Of a DNA stretch of 64,000 bases, positions 15,095-23,807 are shown in pieces (the stretch's first letter is position 1; each line of letters starts with the position of its first letter). A model generated the notes under the pieces. That model did no database searches and was not told where the DNA came from. It saw only the letters and a program-made list of their open reading frames with translations. The DNA is taken from assembly GCF_002920615.1 (NCBI RefSeq), contig NZ_PQSU01000005.1:62001-126000 (forward strand), written 5' to 3'. The translations under genes were made by a program, and so were the position numbers. Source of the DNA: Streptomyces sp. Ru62. Its GTDB lineage: Bacteria; Actinomycetota; Actinomycetes; Streptomycetales; Streptomycetaceae.

Positions 15095-16797
15095 TTCGCC
15101 GAGCCGGTGGAGTCGAGCAGCTTGCGGTACCAGTCGCGCAGGTCGTCGCCGCCCTGCTTCTTCCAGTCGGAGACCGCCCGCTGCACGTCGCCGATCTTCT
15201 TCCGGCCGCGTACGACGTCGTCCTCCAGCTGCTCGAAGTCGTCGGCGAGGTTGGACCAGCGGCTGGGTTCGGTGATCGTGAGACCGTAGAAGGAGGACTT
15301 CTTGGTGAAGGCGCCCATGCGCTGCTGCCACTCGACCATGCCCCGGGTGATCTCGGGGAGGTCGGGGTGGGCGACGTACGCGGCGGGCTTGCCGGTGTAG
15401 TCGAAGGCGCCGAGGACCTCGTTGACGCCCTTGGTGGTCTTGGTGGGCACGCCCTTGTCCAGGGTGAAGTCGGTGCCCTCGACGCCGTATTCGGCGAGCA
15501 GGCGCTCCTTGGTGCCGAACGGGGCGGCGCAGAAGTTGGCGATGGCGAGAAAGTCCTTGATCTTCTGCTCGGACGCCTTCCTGTTGACGAAGGTGAAGAT
15601 GTTGGAGGGCTGGACCGCCCACAACAGCGGGTCGCCGCCGTCGTGGGTGAAGACGTCCATGGCGGCCATCTCGAAGTCCCGGTTCTGGGTGCGCTGTTCG
15701 GAGGTCTTGCCGAACCAGTCGGAGAGGTCGTTGTTGTAGACGAGGAGCTTGCCGGCGGTGAAGCGGACACCGGCCGGGTTGGCGGTCTTGCCGGCCTTGT
15801 CGTCGGGGTGGACGACACCGGCGGCGAACAGCTTGCGGGCCCATTCCAGGGCTTCCAGGTACTCCTCGGTCTCGATCCGGTTGACCAGCTTGCCGCCCTG
15901 GAGGTTCCACCACAGCGCCTTGTCGCTGCCGTTGAGCACGCCGAAGGCGTTGAAGGCGGTCCACTTCATGTCGGCGCAGGCCCACACCCCGCCCTTGGCG
16001 TCGGTGGCCTCCTTCGCCCAGTCCAGGAACTCGTCGGTGGTCCTGGGCGGTTGCCAGCCGCGCTTGTCGAAGACGTCCTTGCGGTAGAAGGGCGCGATGT
16101 TGGTGACGTAGGGGGCGGGCAGCGGGATCGCCCGCAACTGGCCGCCGAAGATGGAGCGCTGCCAGGCGTCGGTGGGCACGGCGGCGAGGTTGGGGTAGTC
16201 CTTGACCTTGTCGCCGGACAGGTAGGGGCCGAGGTCGGCGAACTTGGCGTTGATGGCGCTGGGGATCTTGCCCATCAGGTTCCAGCCGGGGACGACCACG
16301 ACGTCCGGGATGTCGCTGGAGGCGAGGACCGCGCCGAGCTTCTCGTCGTAGGTGTTGCCGTCCTGGTTCTGCCAGCGGGTCCGGACGCCGATGGCCTCGT
16401 TCATGGCCCGGTAGTACGGGTTGTCGTTGTCCGGTGGGGTGCCCCACAGCGGGGCCATGACGGTGAGCTCGCCGCCGCTGCCGAGCTTCTTCGGTACGGA
16501 GGTCTTCAGCCGGTCGAGGGCGACGGCCTTGGTGAAGCCGGCCGCCGAGCCGTTCTTCGCGGGGATGTCGGGGGCGACGACGCTCGACGCGACGTACGCG
16601 GGGAGGAGCTTGCGCGCCGCCTTGCCGGAGGTGGTGCCTTCCTTGCGGCCCTCCTGCCCGCCGCCGCAGGCGGTGAGCAGCGGCGTCCCGCCGGCCACGG
16701 CCGCGGCGGCGACCGCGGTGGAGACGAGGAAGCTCCTCCTGCTGGGGGAGCTTCTCCGGCTGGGCGCGGAGGAGGCGGAGGCGGCGTTCGGCGTCAT
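15091..16797 (-). CDS. Oligosaccharide-binding lipoprotein of ABC importer
   Basis: A 568-residue extracellular solute-binding protein. The N-terminus has a twin-arginine motif (SRRSFLV, residues 19-25) and a lipobox LLTAC with the lipidated Cys at 44, so it is anchored outside the membrane. The length, larger than monosaccharide binders (about 420), matches LipO/YtcQ-type proteins for bulky oligosaccharides. ATG 16797 is preceded by AAGGG. It is the first gene of the leftward operon; operator O3 lies 115 bp upstream. Proposed ligand: xyloglucan oligosaccharides (context only). Confidence 0.88.
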   Translation of the reverse strand: MTPNAASASSAPSRRSSPSRRSFLVSTAVAAAAVAGGTPLLTACGGGQEGRKEGTTSGKAARKLLPAYVASSVVAPDIPAKNGSAAGFTKAVALDRLKTSVPKKLGSGGELTVMAPLWGTPPDNDNPYYRAMNEAIGVRTRWQNQDGNTYDEKLGAVLASSDIPDVVVVPGWNLMGKIPSAINAKFADLGPYLSGDKVKDYPNLAAVPTDAWQRSIFGGQLRAIPLPAPYVTNIAPFYRKDVFDKRGWQPPRTTDEFLDWAKEATDAKGGVWACADMKWTAFNAFGVLNGSDKALWWNLQGGKLVNRIETEEYLEALEWARKLFAAGVVHPDDKAGKTANPAGVRFTAGKLLVYNNDLSDWFGKTSEQRTQNRDFEMAAMDVFTHDGGDPLLWAVQPSNIFTFVNRKASEQKIKDFLAIANFCAAPFGTKERLLAEYGVEGTDFTLDKGVPTKTTKGVNEVLGAFDYTGKPAAYVAHPDLPEITRGMVEWQQRMGAFTKKSSFYGLTITEPSRWSNLADDFEQLEDDVVRGRKKIGDVQRAVSDWKKQGGDDLRDWYRKLLDSTGSAK

Positions 16798-16911
16798 TGC
16801 GTCAACCCTTCATGGCGCACCAGGACACCCGGCGGGTGGGCCGTCGGCTGCGGTGTCTTCAGTGGATCCGGCTGAGCGGAAGCGCGCTGCCGTCACAGGC
16901 GGTCGAGGCAG

Positions 16912-16925
16912 TCGAAGCGCTTCGA
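16912..16925. promoter_or_regulatory. LacI-type operator O3 (importer/GH operon)
   Basis: TCGAAGCGCTTCGA is a perfect 14-bp palindrome with the same sequence as the centre of O1. It lies in the 348-bp divergent region 16798-17145, which contains no gene, on the side of the leftward operon. Expected to repress that operon in the absence of substrate. Confidence 0.78.
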
Positions 16926-17065
16926 AGTTGCTGCGAGGTTAAGTGAACACGTGGGGGCGCACAAGGGTCGCTCCCAAGATTCCTGCCGATCTCCCGAACC
17001 CCGTGCAGGAGTTGGTCATCCCGTGCCGTGCCGGTGGAAAGTCGGTCCTGTTACGGTCCGGCACC

Positions 17066-17108
17066 TTGACACTGCCGCTCCGGTCGACTGAGCATCGAAG
17101 CGCTTCGA
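17066..17108 (+). promoter_or_regulatory. GH3 promoter with operator O4
   Basis: TTGACA at 17066-17071 and a poor -10 region near 17089 (17-bp spacing) form a likely promoter for the GH3 gene. The palindrome TCGAAGCGCTTCGA (17095-17108) starts immediately after the -10, over the expected start site, a classical repressor position. O4 is 183 bp from O3, so one repressor could control both divergent units and may loop the DNA. Confidence 0.72.
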
Positions 17109-17145
17109 AAGCGTCGCCTCGCTCCGTCCGCAAGGGGAACCTCTC

Positions 17146-19980
17146 GTGACCGTCGACCCGCCGTCCACTCCACCCTTCCGCGATCCGCACCTGCCGTTCG
17201 CGAAGCGCATCGACGACCTGCTCACGCGGCTCACCCCGGACGAGAAGATCTCCTTCCTGCACCAGTACGCGCCCGCCGTGGAACGGCTCGGCATCTCCGC
17301 CTGGCGGACCGGCCAGGAGGCCCTGCACGGCGTGGCCTGGATGGGCCCGGCGACGGTGTTCCCGCAGGCTGTCGGCCTCGGCGCGACCTGGAACCCGCAC
17401 CTGGTGCGGCGCGTCGGGGAGGCGGTGTCCAGGGAGGCGCGGGCGATGCGCGCCCGCGACGACCGGGTCGGCCTCAACGTCTGGTCCCCGACGGTCAACC
17501 TGCTGCGCCACCCGCTGTGGGGCCGCAACGAGGAGGGCTACTCCGAGGACCCGAAGCTCACCTCGGCCATCGCCACGGCGTACACCCACGGCCTGCGCGG
17601 CGAACATCCCCTGTACTGGCGCACCGCGCCCGTGCTCAAACACTGGCTCGCGCACAACAACGAGACGGACCGGGCCACTTCGTCGGCGTCCGTGCGCCCG
17701 CGCGTCCTGCACGAGTACGACCTGCGCGCCTTCAAGGAGACGGTCGAGGCGGGCGCGGTGGCCGGGGTGATGCCCGCCTACAACCTGGTCAACGGCCGCC
17801 CCAACCACGTCTCCCCGTACCTGCGCGAGCATCTGCGCACCTGGACCGACGAGGAACTGCTGGTCTGCTCGGACGCGGGCGCGCCCTCCAACCTGGTCGA
17901 CGCCGAGCACTACTTCGACAGCCACGAGGAGGCCACCGCGGCGGCCCTGCTGGCCGGCGTGGACAGCTTCACCGACCACGGCACGGACCCCTCCCTGATC
18001 ACCGCGCGGGTCAAGGGGGCCGTGGACCAGGGCCTGTTGACGGAGGCGGACCTCGACGCCGCGGTCCGCCGCCAGCTCTCCGTCCGCTTCCGGCTGGGCG
18101 AGTTCGACCCCCGCCACGACCCGCACACGGCCACGGCCGCGTTCGACACCCCCGCCCACCGGGAGCTGGCACGGGAGGCCGCCGAGCAGGCGGTCGTCCT
18201 GCTGAAGAACGACGACGGCCCGCTGCCGCTGGCCCCCGGCACCCGGATCGCGGTCGTCGGCCTGCTCGCCGACGAGTGCAAGCTCGACTGGTACAGCGGC
18301 ACCCTGATCCACCGCTCCACTCCCCTGGAGGGCCTGTACGAGCGGTTCGGCGCGGAGCGGGTGGCGTTCGCGGAGGGCGTGGACCGCGTCCGGCTGCGCA
18401 CGGCGGCGGGCGCGTTCCTGTCCGTGCCGCCGGCCGAGGCCCCCGACCGGGCGCGCGGCGCCGAGGGCGCGCTGGACCCCGCGCTGCTCTCCGGCCGCAC
18501 CGATCTGCCGCCGCTGACCACGGAGGCGACCGGCAGCGAGTTCGCGCTGGCCGACTGGGGCGAGGGCGTGCTGACGCTGCGCGCCCCCGACGGCCGCTAT
18601 CTCTCGGTCGCCGAGGACGGCTACCTGCGCGCCTCCGCCGACCAGCCCGGCGGCTGGGTCGTCCAGGAGACGTTCCGCCTGGAACCGCACCGTGGCGGTC
18701 ACCTCCTCAAGCACCTGGGCACGGGTCGTCATGTGCGGGTCGCCGCCGACGGTGTGAAGGTTGCCGACACCGGCGACGTCTTCGAGGTCGTCACGGCCGA
18801 GCGGGGCGAGGAGGCCGTGGCCCGGGTGGCGGGCACGGCGGACGTCGTCGTGGTGGTGGCGGGCAACGACCCGCACATCAACGGCCGGGAGACCGAGGAC
18901 CGTACGACCCTGCTGCTGCCGGAGCACCAGCTACGGCTGCTGCGCGCGGCCCGCGCCGCCAACCCGCGCACGGTGCTGGTGCTGGTGTCGGCGTACCCGT
19001 ACGCGGTGGACACGGCCCGGCTGCCGGCCGCGCTCTGGACGGCGCACGGCGGCCAGGCGGCGGGCACGGCGCTGGCCCGGGTGCTGGCCGGTGACGTCTC
19101 CCCGGCCGGCCGCCTGCCCCAGACCTGGTACGCCTCCGACGCCGACCTGCCCGACCTGCTGGACTACGACGTGATCGGCGGCCGCCAGACCTACCTCTAC
19201 TTCGAGGGCACGCCGCTCTTCCCGTTCGGTCACGGCCTGTCGTACGCGTCCTTCGCCTATGCGGACATGGCGGCCACCGTGGCGGCGGGCTCGGTGCGGG
19301 TCCGCTGCACGGTCACCCACACCGGCGACCGGACGGCGGACGAGGTGGTCCAGCTCTACGGCCGGGCGGTGGACCCGTCGGTGCCCCGCCCGCGCCGGGA
19401 GCTGCTGGCGCACCGCCGGATCACGCTCGACCCCGGCGAGACCGCCGCCGTCTCCTTCGAAGTGCCGCTCTCCGCACTGGAGTTCTGGGACGTGGCCGAG
19501 GACGGATGGCGCCTGGAGGAGGGCCCGTACGAACTGCTGCTGGGGGCGTCCAGCGAGGACGTGCGCCTGCGGACGACTCTGCACGTCGACGGCCGGCCCC
19601 CGGCCCCCCGTCCGGTGCTCGAACGAGGCCTGGCCGGCGCCGGCTTCGACGAGCAGTCCGGCGTCGCGATCGTGGACCGGACGAGGACGGTGGGCGACGC
19701 GGTGACCCCGGCCCACGACGGCACGGCCGAACTGATCTACCGCGCCTGTGACTTCGGTACCGGTGTGCGCGAGGTGACCGCTCGAATGGCGGGCGAGGGC
19801 GCCCTGGAACTCGCCCTGGACGGCGGCCCGGTGCTGGCGGCGCTCACCCTGGACGCGCCCACGGACGGCCCGTACGCGTACACGGACGTGACCGCCGGGC
19901 TGGTCGCCGACGGCGTCCACGACGTCCGCCTCAGGCTGCGCGGCCCGCTGCGGCTCGCGCACGTCGGCTTCTCCGGTTGA
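17146..19980 (+). CDS. GH3 beta-glucosidase-type glycosidase with inserted beta-trefoil-like domain
   Basis: A 944-residue cytoplasmic protein. The GH3 N-terminal barrel (about 15-330) has the nucleophile motif LVCSDAGAPS (Asp243) and KHWLAHNNE. The alpha/beta sandwich domain (about 345 onward, LLKNDDGPLPL) is interrupted by an insert at roughly 415-555 whose repeats (GRYLSVAEDGYLRA, GRHVRVAADG) look like a fascin/beta-trefoil module. It resumes with VVVAGNDPHINGRETEDR. A fibronectin-III-like domain (about 705-800) and a C-terminal CBM6-like segment (about 830-944) follow. GTG 17146 follows AAGGGGA. Expected to remove beta-glucose, or beta-xylose, from trimmed oligosaccharides. Transcribed away from the importer operon and bounded by operator O4. 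Confidence 0.88.
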   Translation: MTVDPPSTPPFRDPHLPFAKRIDDLLTRLTPDEKISFLHQYAPAVERLGISAWRTGQEALHGVAWMGPATVFPQAVGLGATWNPHLVRRVGEAVSREARAMRARDDRVGLNVWSPTVNLLRHPLWGRNEEGYSEDPKLTSAIATAYTHGLRGEHPLYWRTAPVLKHWLAHNNETDRATSSASVRPRVLHEYDLRAFKETVEAGAVAGVMPAYNLVNGRPNHVSPYLREHLRTWTDEELLVCSDAGAPSNLVDAEHYFDSHEEATAAALLAGVDSFTDHGTDPSLITARVKGAVDQGLLTEADLDAAVRRQLSVRFRLGEFDPRHDPHTATAAFDTPAHRELAREAAEQAVVLLKNDDGPLPLAPGTRIAVVGLLADECKLDWYSGTLIHRSTPLEGLYERFGAERVAFAEGVDRVRLRTAAGAFLSVPPAEAPDRARGAEGALDPALLSGRTDLPPLTTEATGSEFALADWGEGVLTLRAPDGRYLSVAEDGYLRASADQPGGWVVQETFRLEPHRGGHLLKHLGTGRHVRVAADGVKVADTGDVFEVVTAERGEEAVARVAGTADVVVVVAGNDPHINGRETEDRTTLLLPEHQLRLLRAARAANPRTVLVLVSAYPYAVDTARLPAALWTAHGGQAAGTALARVLAGDVSPAGRLPQTWYASDADLPDLLDYDVIGGRQTYLYFEGTPLFPFGHGLSYASFAYADMAATVAAGSVRVRCTVTHTGDRTADEVVQLYGRAVDPSVPRPRRELLAHRRITLDPGETAAVSFEVPLSALEFWDVAEDGWRLEEGPYELLLGASSEDVRLRTTLHVDGRPPAPRPVLERGLAGAGFDEQSGVAIVDRTRTVGDAVTPAHDGTAELIYRACDFGTGVREVTARMAGEGALELALDGGPVLAALTLDAPTDGPYAYTDVTAGLVADGVHDVRLRLRGPLRLAHVGFSG

Positions 19981-20007
19981 GGGTCCGGAGGAGACCGGCA
20001 CCCGGCA

Positions 20008-20043
20008 GGGGTCCGGCGCCGGAAGGCAGCGGCGCCGGACCCC
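20008..20043. terminator. Hairpin terminator downstream of GH3
   Basis: A perfect 13-bp stem (ggggtccggcgcc, 20008-20020, with 20031-20043) and a 10-base loop lie 28 bp after the GH3 stop and 40 bp from the convergent small gene, so it can serve both. Confidence 0.85.
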
Positions 20044-20082
20044 TTCGGTGTGCCGGGATGCGGGGGACGTGCCCTGTCACCG

Positions 20083-20370
20083 CTAGCGGACCACGATGAT
20101 CACGATGCCTCCGTTGCCGAACCGGTGATCGAAGCCGTGGTCGAAGCGATGACCGAAGCCGTGGCCGAAGCGATGACCGAAGCCGTGGCCGGAGTGATGA
20201 CCGAAGCAGTTCCAGTCGTGGTGGCCCCAGCACCAGTCGCCGGTGACCCGGGTGGGGACGGCAGGGGCTGCCGCCGAAGCCGTGCCTGCTGCACCGATCG
20301 CGGCGCCGCCGGCCATCACCAGGCCGGCCGCGGACGCCGCGAAGAGGCGCCTCGCGCGTGATGCTCGCAT
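20083..20370 (-). CDS. Small secreted His/Gly/Phe repeat protein
   Basis: A 95-residue protein. A signal peptide (MRASRARRLFAASAAGLVMAGG..., cleavage near ASAAAPA) precedes a mature part with WCWGHHDWNC and tandem octapeptides of the type GHGFGHRF / DHGFDHRF, ending in a hydrophobic VIIVVR. The mature part holds ten His and two Cys. The repeat is also visible in DNA as 24-bp units. His-rich repeats suggest metal (Zn/Cu/Ni) binding or a surface role, but no known family was recognised. ATG 20370 is preceded by GGAGGG. It is a stand-alone gene between two terminators. Confidence 0.75.
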   Translation of the reverse strand: MRASRARRLFAASAAGLVMAGGAAIGAAGTASAAAPAVPTRVTGDWCWGHHDWNCFGHHSGHGFGHRFGHGFGHRFDHGFDHRFGNGGIVIIVVR

Positions 20371-20458
20371 GATGGCCCTCCTTCTTCCCTCAGGGTGCGG
20401 CCCTACTTCCTGTACGTCCGCGAAGCCCTTCCGGATTGCCCCGGCGAGAGAAAACGGC

Positions 20459-20497
20459 GAACGGCCGCAGCCCCCGCACAGTGGGCTGCGGCCGTTC
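20459..20497. terminator. Hairpin terminator after aldehyde dehydrogenase
   Basis: A perfect 15-bp stem (gaacggccgcagccc, 20459-20473, with 20483-20497) and a 9-base loop lie 24 bp beyond the aldehyde dehydrogenase stop, separating it from the His-rich protein gene. Confidence 0.85.
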
Positions 20498-20521
20498 TGT
20501 TCCTGACCTGTCCGTGGCAGG

Positions 20522-21967
20522 TCAGAGCGCGAGGCCGGTGAGGACCAGCACGCGCTCGTAGGTGTAGTCCTCCATCGCGAACCGCACGCCTTCGCGGCCC
20601 ACACCGGACTGCTTGACACCGCCGTACGGCATCTGGTCGGCGCGGTAGGACGGGACGTCGCCGATCACCACACCGCCGACCTCCAGGGCGCGATGGGCAC
20701 GGAAGGCGACCTGGAGGTCGTGGGTGAACACGCCCGCCTGGAGGCCGTACTTGGAGTCGTTGACCGCGGCGAACGCCTCGGCCTCGCCGTCGACCTTCTG
20801 CACGGTGAGGACGGGCCCGAAGACCTCCTCGCAGGAGAGGGTCGCACCGGCCGGTACGTCGGTGAGCACGGTCGGCGCGTAGGAGGCGCCGTCACGGTCA
20901 CCGCCGGTGAGCAGGGTGGCGCCGGCCTCGACCGCCTCCTTGACCCAGGACTCGACGCGCTTGGCCGCGTCCTCGCTGACCAGCGGGCCGACGTCGGTCT
21001 TCGGGTCGGACGGGTCACCGGTGACCTGGGCCTCGACGGCGGCGACGATCCGCGGCAGCAGCCGGTCGTACACGGAGGCGTCGGCGATCACGCGCTGCAC
21101 CGAGATGCAGGACTGGCCGCCCTGGTAGTTGGAGAAGGTCGCGATGCGGGTCGCGGCCCAGTCCAGGTCGGCGTCGGAGGCGTAGTCGCCGAGGACGACC
21201 GCGGCTCCGTTGCCGCCCAGCTCCAGCGTGCAGTGCTTGCGCGGCACCGAGTCCATGATCGCGTAACCGACCTTCTCGGAACCGGTGAAGGAGATGACCG
21301 GCAGGCGCTCGTCCTGGACCAGGGCGGGCATCTTGTCGTTCGGCACCGGCAGGATGCTCCACGACCCGGCCGGCAGGTCGGTCTCGGCGAGCAGGTCACC
21401 GATGATCAGGCCGGACAGCGGGGTGGCCGGGGCCGGCTTCAGGATGATCGGGGCGCCGGCGGCGATGGCCGGGGCGACCTTGTGGGCGCACAGGTTCAGC
21501 GGGAAGTTGAACGGCGCGATGCCGAGCACGACACCCTTCGGGAAGCGGCGGGTGAGCGCGAGCCGGCCCTGGCCGCCGGCGTCGGTGTCGAGCCGCTGGG
21601 CCTCGCCGCCGTTGAACCGCCGGGCCTCCTCGGCCGCGAACCGGAACACCGAGACGGCACGGCCCACCTCGCCCCGGGCCCACTTGACCGGCTTGCCGTT
21701 CTCGGCGGAGATCAGCTGGGCGATCTCCTCGGTGCGCTCGGCCAGCCGCTTGCTGACGTGGTCGAGAGCGGCGGCGCGGACGTGCGCCGGGGTGGCGGCG
21801 AAGTCCTCGCGGACGGCGTACGCGGCGGCCACGGCCTCCTCGACCTGGGCGTCGGTCGGCACGCTGACCTTGCCGACGAGCCGGCCGTCCCACGGGGAGG
21901 TGACGTCGAAGGTGTCCTCGCCGGTGGCCTGGCGGCCGGCGAGCCAGAAGGCATGGGTGGAAGTCAT
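20522..21967 (-). CDS. NAD(P)-dependent aldehyde dehydrogenase
   Basis: A 481-residue enzyme of the aldehyde dehydrogenase superfamily. It has the Rossmann-type cofactor domain with PFNFPLNL and FTGSEKVG, the general-base motif LELGGNGA and the catalytic Cys in GGQSCISVQR (Cys287). It ends with GGVKQSGVGREG. The sequence is nearer succinate-semialdehyde or glyceraldehyde-3-phosphate type enzymes than betaine-aldehyde ones, but the substrate cannot be read from sequence. It lies 155 bp downstream of a PucR-type regulator on the same strand, and gabT is nearby, so oxidation of succinate semialdehyde from GABA is an attractive but unproven role. Confidence 0.88.
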   Translation of the reverse strand: MTSTHAFWLAGRQATGEDTFDVTSPWDGRLVGKVSVPTDAQVEEAVAAAYAVREDFAATPAHVRAAALDHVSKRLAERTEEIAQLISAENGKPVKWARGEVGRAVSVFRFAAEEARRFNGGEAQRLDTDAGGQGRLALTRRFPKGVVLGIAPFNFPLNLCAHKVAPAIAAGAPIILKPAPATPLSGLIIGDLLAETDLPAGSWSILPVPNDKMPALVQDERLPVISFTGSEKVGYAIMDSVPRKHCTLELGGNGAAVVLGDYASDADLDWAATRIATFSNYQGGQSCISVQRVIADASVYDRLLPRIVAAVEAQVTGDPSDPKTDVGPLVSEDAAKRVESWVKEAVEAGATLLTGGDRDGASYAPTVLTDVPAGATLSCEEVFGPVLTVQKVDGEAEAFAAVNDSKYGLQAGVFTHDLQVAFRAHRALEVGGVVIGDVPSYRADQMPYGGVKQSGVGREGVRFAMEDYTYERVLVLTGLAL

Positions 21968-22122
21968 GTACGAGTCCCGGCCCTTCCGCGTTGGGGGTGT
22001 GTCGCTTGGCTTGCGTGGTCCACGGTAGGGCGGGGGCGGCCGGGGGGCGTTTGTCCGAGTCGTAGCAGTGGACGGACCGTGCACTACTGATTGGACTACT
22101 CGGCGCTCCTCGGTGATCCCCT

Positions 22123-23700
22123 TCACTCCGTGGACGTCGCCTTCAGGGCGAGCCACAGCTCCATCCGCACATCGGGATCGTCCAGGCTGCGCCCCAGGAT
22201 CTCCTCCACCCGGCGCATCCGGTAGCGCAGGGTGTGCCGGTGCACGCCCAGGTCGGCCGCCGCCGCGTCCCACTGCCCGTGCCGCGACAACCACGCCCGC
22301 AGCGAGGCGACCAGATCCCCCCGCCCGGTGGCGTCGTGCTCGTGCAACGCCCGCAGCAACCCGTCGGCGAACGCCCTCACCGCGTCGTCGGCCAGCAGCG
22401 GGAGGACCGACCCGGCGGCCAGCTGCTCGTGCTCCACGAACACCCGGCCCCGCCGCCGCGCCACCGACAGGGCCTGCTCGGCCTGCTTGTACGCGGCCGC
22501 CGCCGCGATCGGCCCGGCGGGCGCGGACAGGCCGACGACCAGCGTGTCCTCCTCCGTCCGCCCCTGCTCGGCCACCGCCCGGTCGGCCTCCCGCGCCGCG
22601 GCGTGATCGACACAGGCGGCCACCGCCGCGCCCTCGTCGGCGGCCAGCACCACCAGCCGCTCCCCCTCGGGCACGACCAGTACGGCCTCCCCGGCCCGCG
22701 CCGCCGCGCTCTCCACGGTCTCCGCGAGCTCGCCCAGCGGTTCGCCCGCCGGGCCGGACCCGGACTCGGCGACGATCAGCCGGAACGGGGCGTCCAGCAG
22801 CCCGCCGTACAGGTCCCCGGCGACGGCCCGGGCATGGTCGGGTTGGCCCGCGAGGAGCATGCGCAGCACCGCCGCGCCGACGCGCTGCTCGGCCGCGTGC
22901 AGGGAGCGGGAGCGCTCGGTGGTGAGGGTGAGCAGCGCGATGGCGGAGTGGACGGCGTACCGTTCGGCGGTGCCGAGCGTGGCGGCCGTCCCCACGGCGA
23001 GCGCGGCGCGCGGGCGGCGGCCGGTGCCGAGGCTGTGCAGCTCCACCCGGTCCTCGTGCTCGGGCCCGCCGACGACGGAGGACGCGGGCGCGGGCCGCTC
23101 CCGCAGCCGTTCCACCTCGGTGGTGAGCCGGGTGGCGCGGCGGCCGGCCCACTCCGGCGCGGCGGCGACGACGGCGCCCGAGGCGTCGTACAGCGCGGCC
23201 CAGCCGTCCACCTGGGCGGCGAGCGCGCCGAGCACCCCCTCCGGGCCGGCGTTCAGCGCCTGCTTGGTCAGCTCGCGCTGGGCGGCGAAGCCTGCCGTGA
23301 CCGCCCGGTACTGGTCGGCGGCGATGGCGGCGGAGACGGCCTTGCTGATGGCGAGGAAGGGGGTGCGGCGGGGCACCTCCAGCAGCGGCAGTCCCTCCTC
23401 CGCGCAGGCGCCGACGAGGGCGGCGGGGATCTCCTCGTAGTTGACCCCGACGGCGAACCCCAGCCCGACCACCCCCGCGCCCACCAGCCGCCGCACGTAC
23501 CGCCGCATGGCCTCGGGATCCTCCGCGTCCAGCTTGAGCGCGGTGATCAGCAGCAGCTCGCCGCCCTCCATGTAGGGGACGGGGTCGGCCAGCTCGCTGA
23601 CGTGCGCCCAGCGGACGGGCACGTCCAGACGGTCCTCGCCCGCGCGCACGGTCAGCTTGAGCGCGGAGTGGTGGACGAGCGAGGCGAGAGTCGGGGGCAT
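22123..23700 (-). CDS. PucR/CdaR-family transcriptional regulator
   Basis: A 525-residue regulator. The N-terminal PucR-like domain (about 1-120, with PVRWAHVSELADPVPYMEGGELLLITAL, split here by position: residues 28-55) senses a catabolite in this family. A long GGDEF-related middle region follows, and the C-terminal HTH_30 domain contains GVHRHTLRYRMRRVEEILGR, residues about 490-509, the signature of PucR/CdaR. ATG 23700 is preceded by GAAGG. PucR-type proteins usually activate adjacent nitrogen-compound catabolic genes; the aldehyde dehydrogenase just downstream, and possibly gabT, are the natural targets. Confidence 0.88.
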   Translation of the reverse strand: MPPTLASLVHHSALKLTVRAGEDRLDVPVRWAHVSELADPVPYMEGGELLLITALKLDAEDPEAMRRYVRRLVGAGVVGLGFAVGVNYEEIPAALVGACAEEGLPLLEVPRRTPFLAISKAVSAAIAADQYRAVTAGFAAQRELTKQALNAGPEGVLGALAAQVDGWAALYDASGAVVAAAPEWAGRRATRLTTEVERLRERPAPASSVVGGPEHEDRVELHSLGTGRRPRAALAVGTAATLGTAERYAVHSAIALLTLTTERSRSLHAAEQRVGAAVLRMLLAGQPDHARAVAGDLYGGLLDAPFRLIVAESGSGPAGEPLGELAETVESAAARAGEAVLVVPEGERLVVLAADEGAAVAACVDHAAAREADRAVAEQGRTEEDTLVVGLSAPAGPIAAAAAYKQAEQALSVARRRGRVFVEHEQLAAGSVLPLLADDAVRAFADGLLRALHEHDATGRGDLVASLRAWLSRHGQWDAAAADLGVHRHTLRYRMRRVEEILGRSLDDPDVRMELWLALKATSTE

Positions 23701-23807
23701 GGGGCCTTCACGGTGAGGGAGATCCGTCGATCCCGGTGATCTTTTGGCCGCCGTGTATGAACGGCCCACCCCGATTCTGCCTCACCGTACGATCCCGCGC
23801 TGGCCCC

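Noticed and set aside
20100..20220. Possible CRISPR or regulatory repeat
   Set aside because: The 24-bp repeats encode the His-rich octapeptides of a small secreted protein.
22055..22095. PucR operator between the regulator and the ALDH
   Set aside because: GTAG...CTAC elements are visible but the arms match too poorly to call a palindrome.
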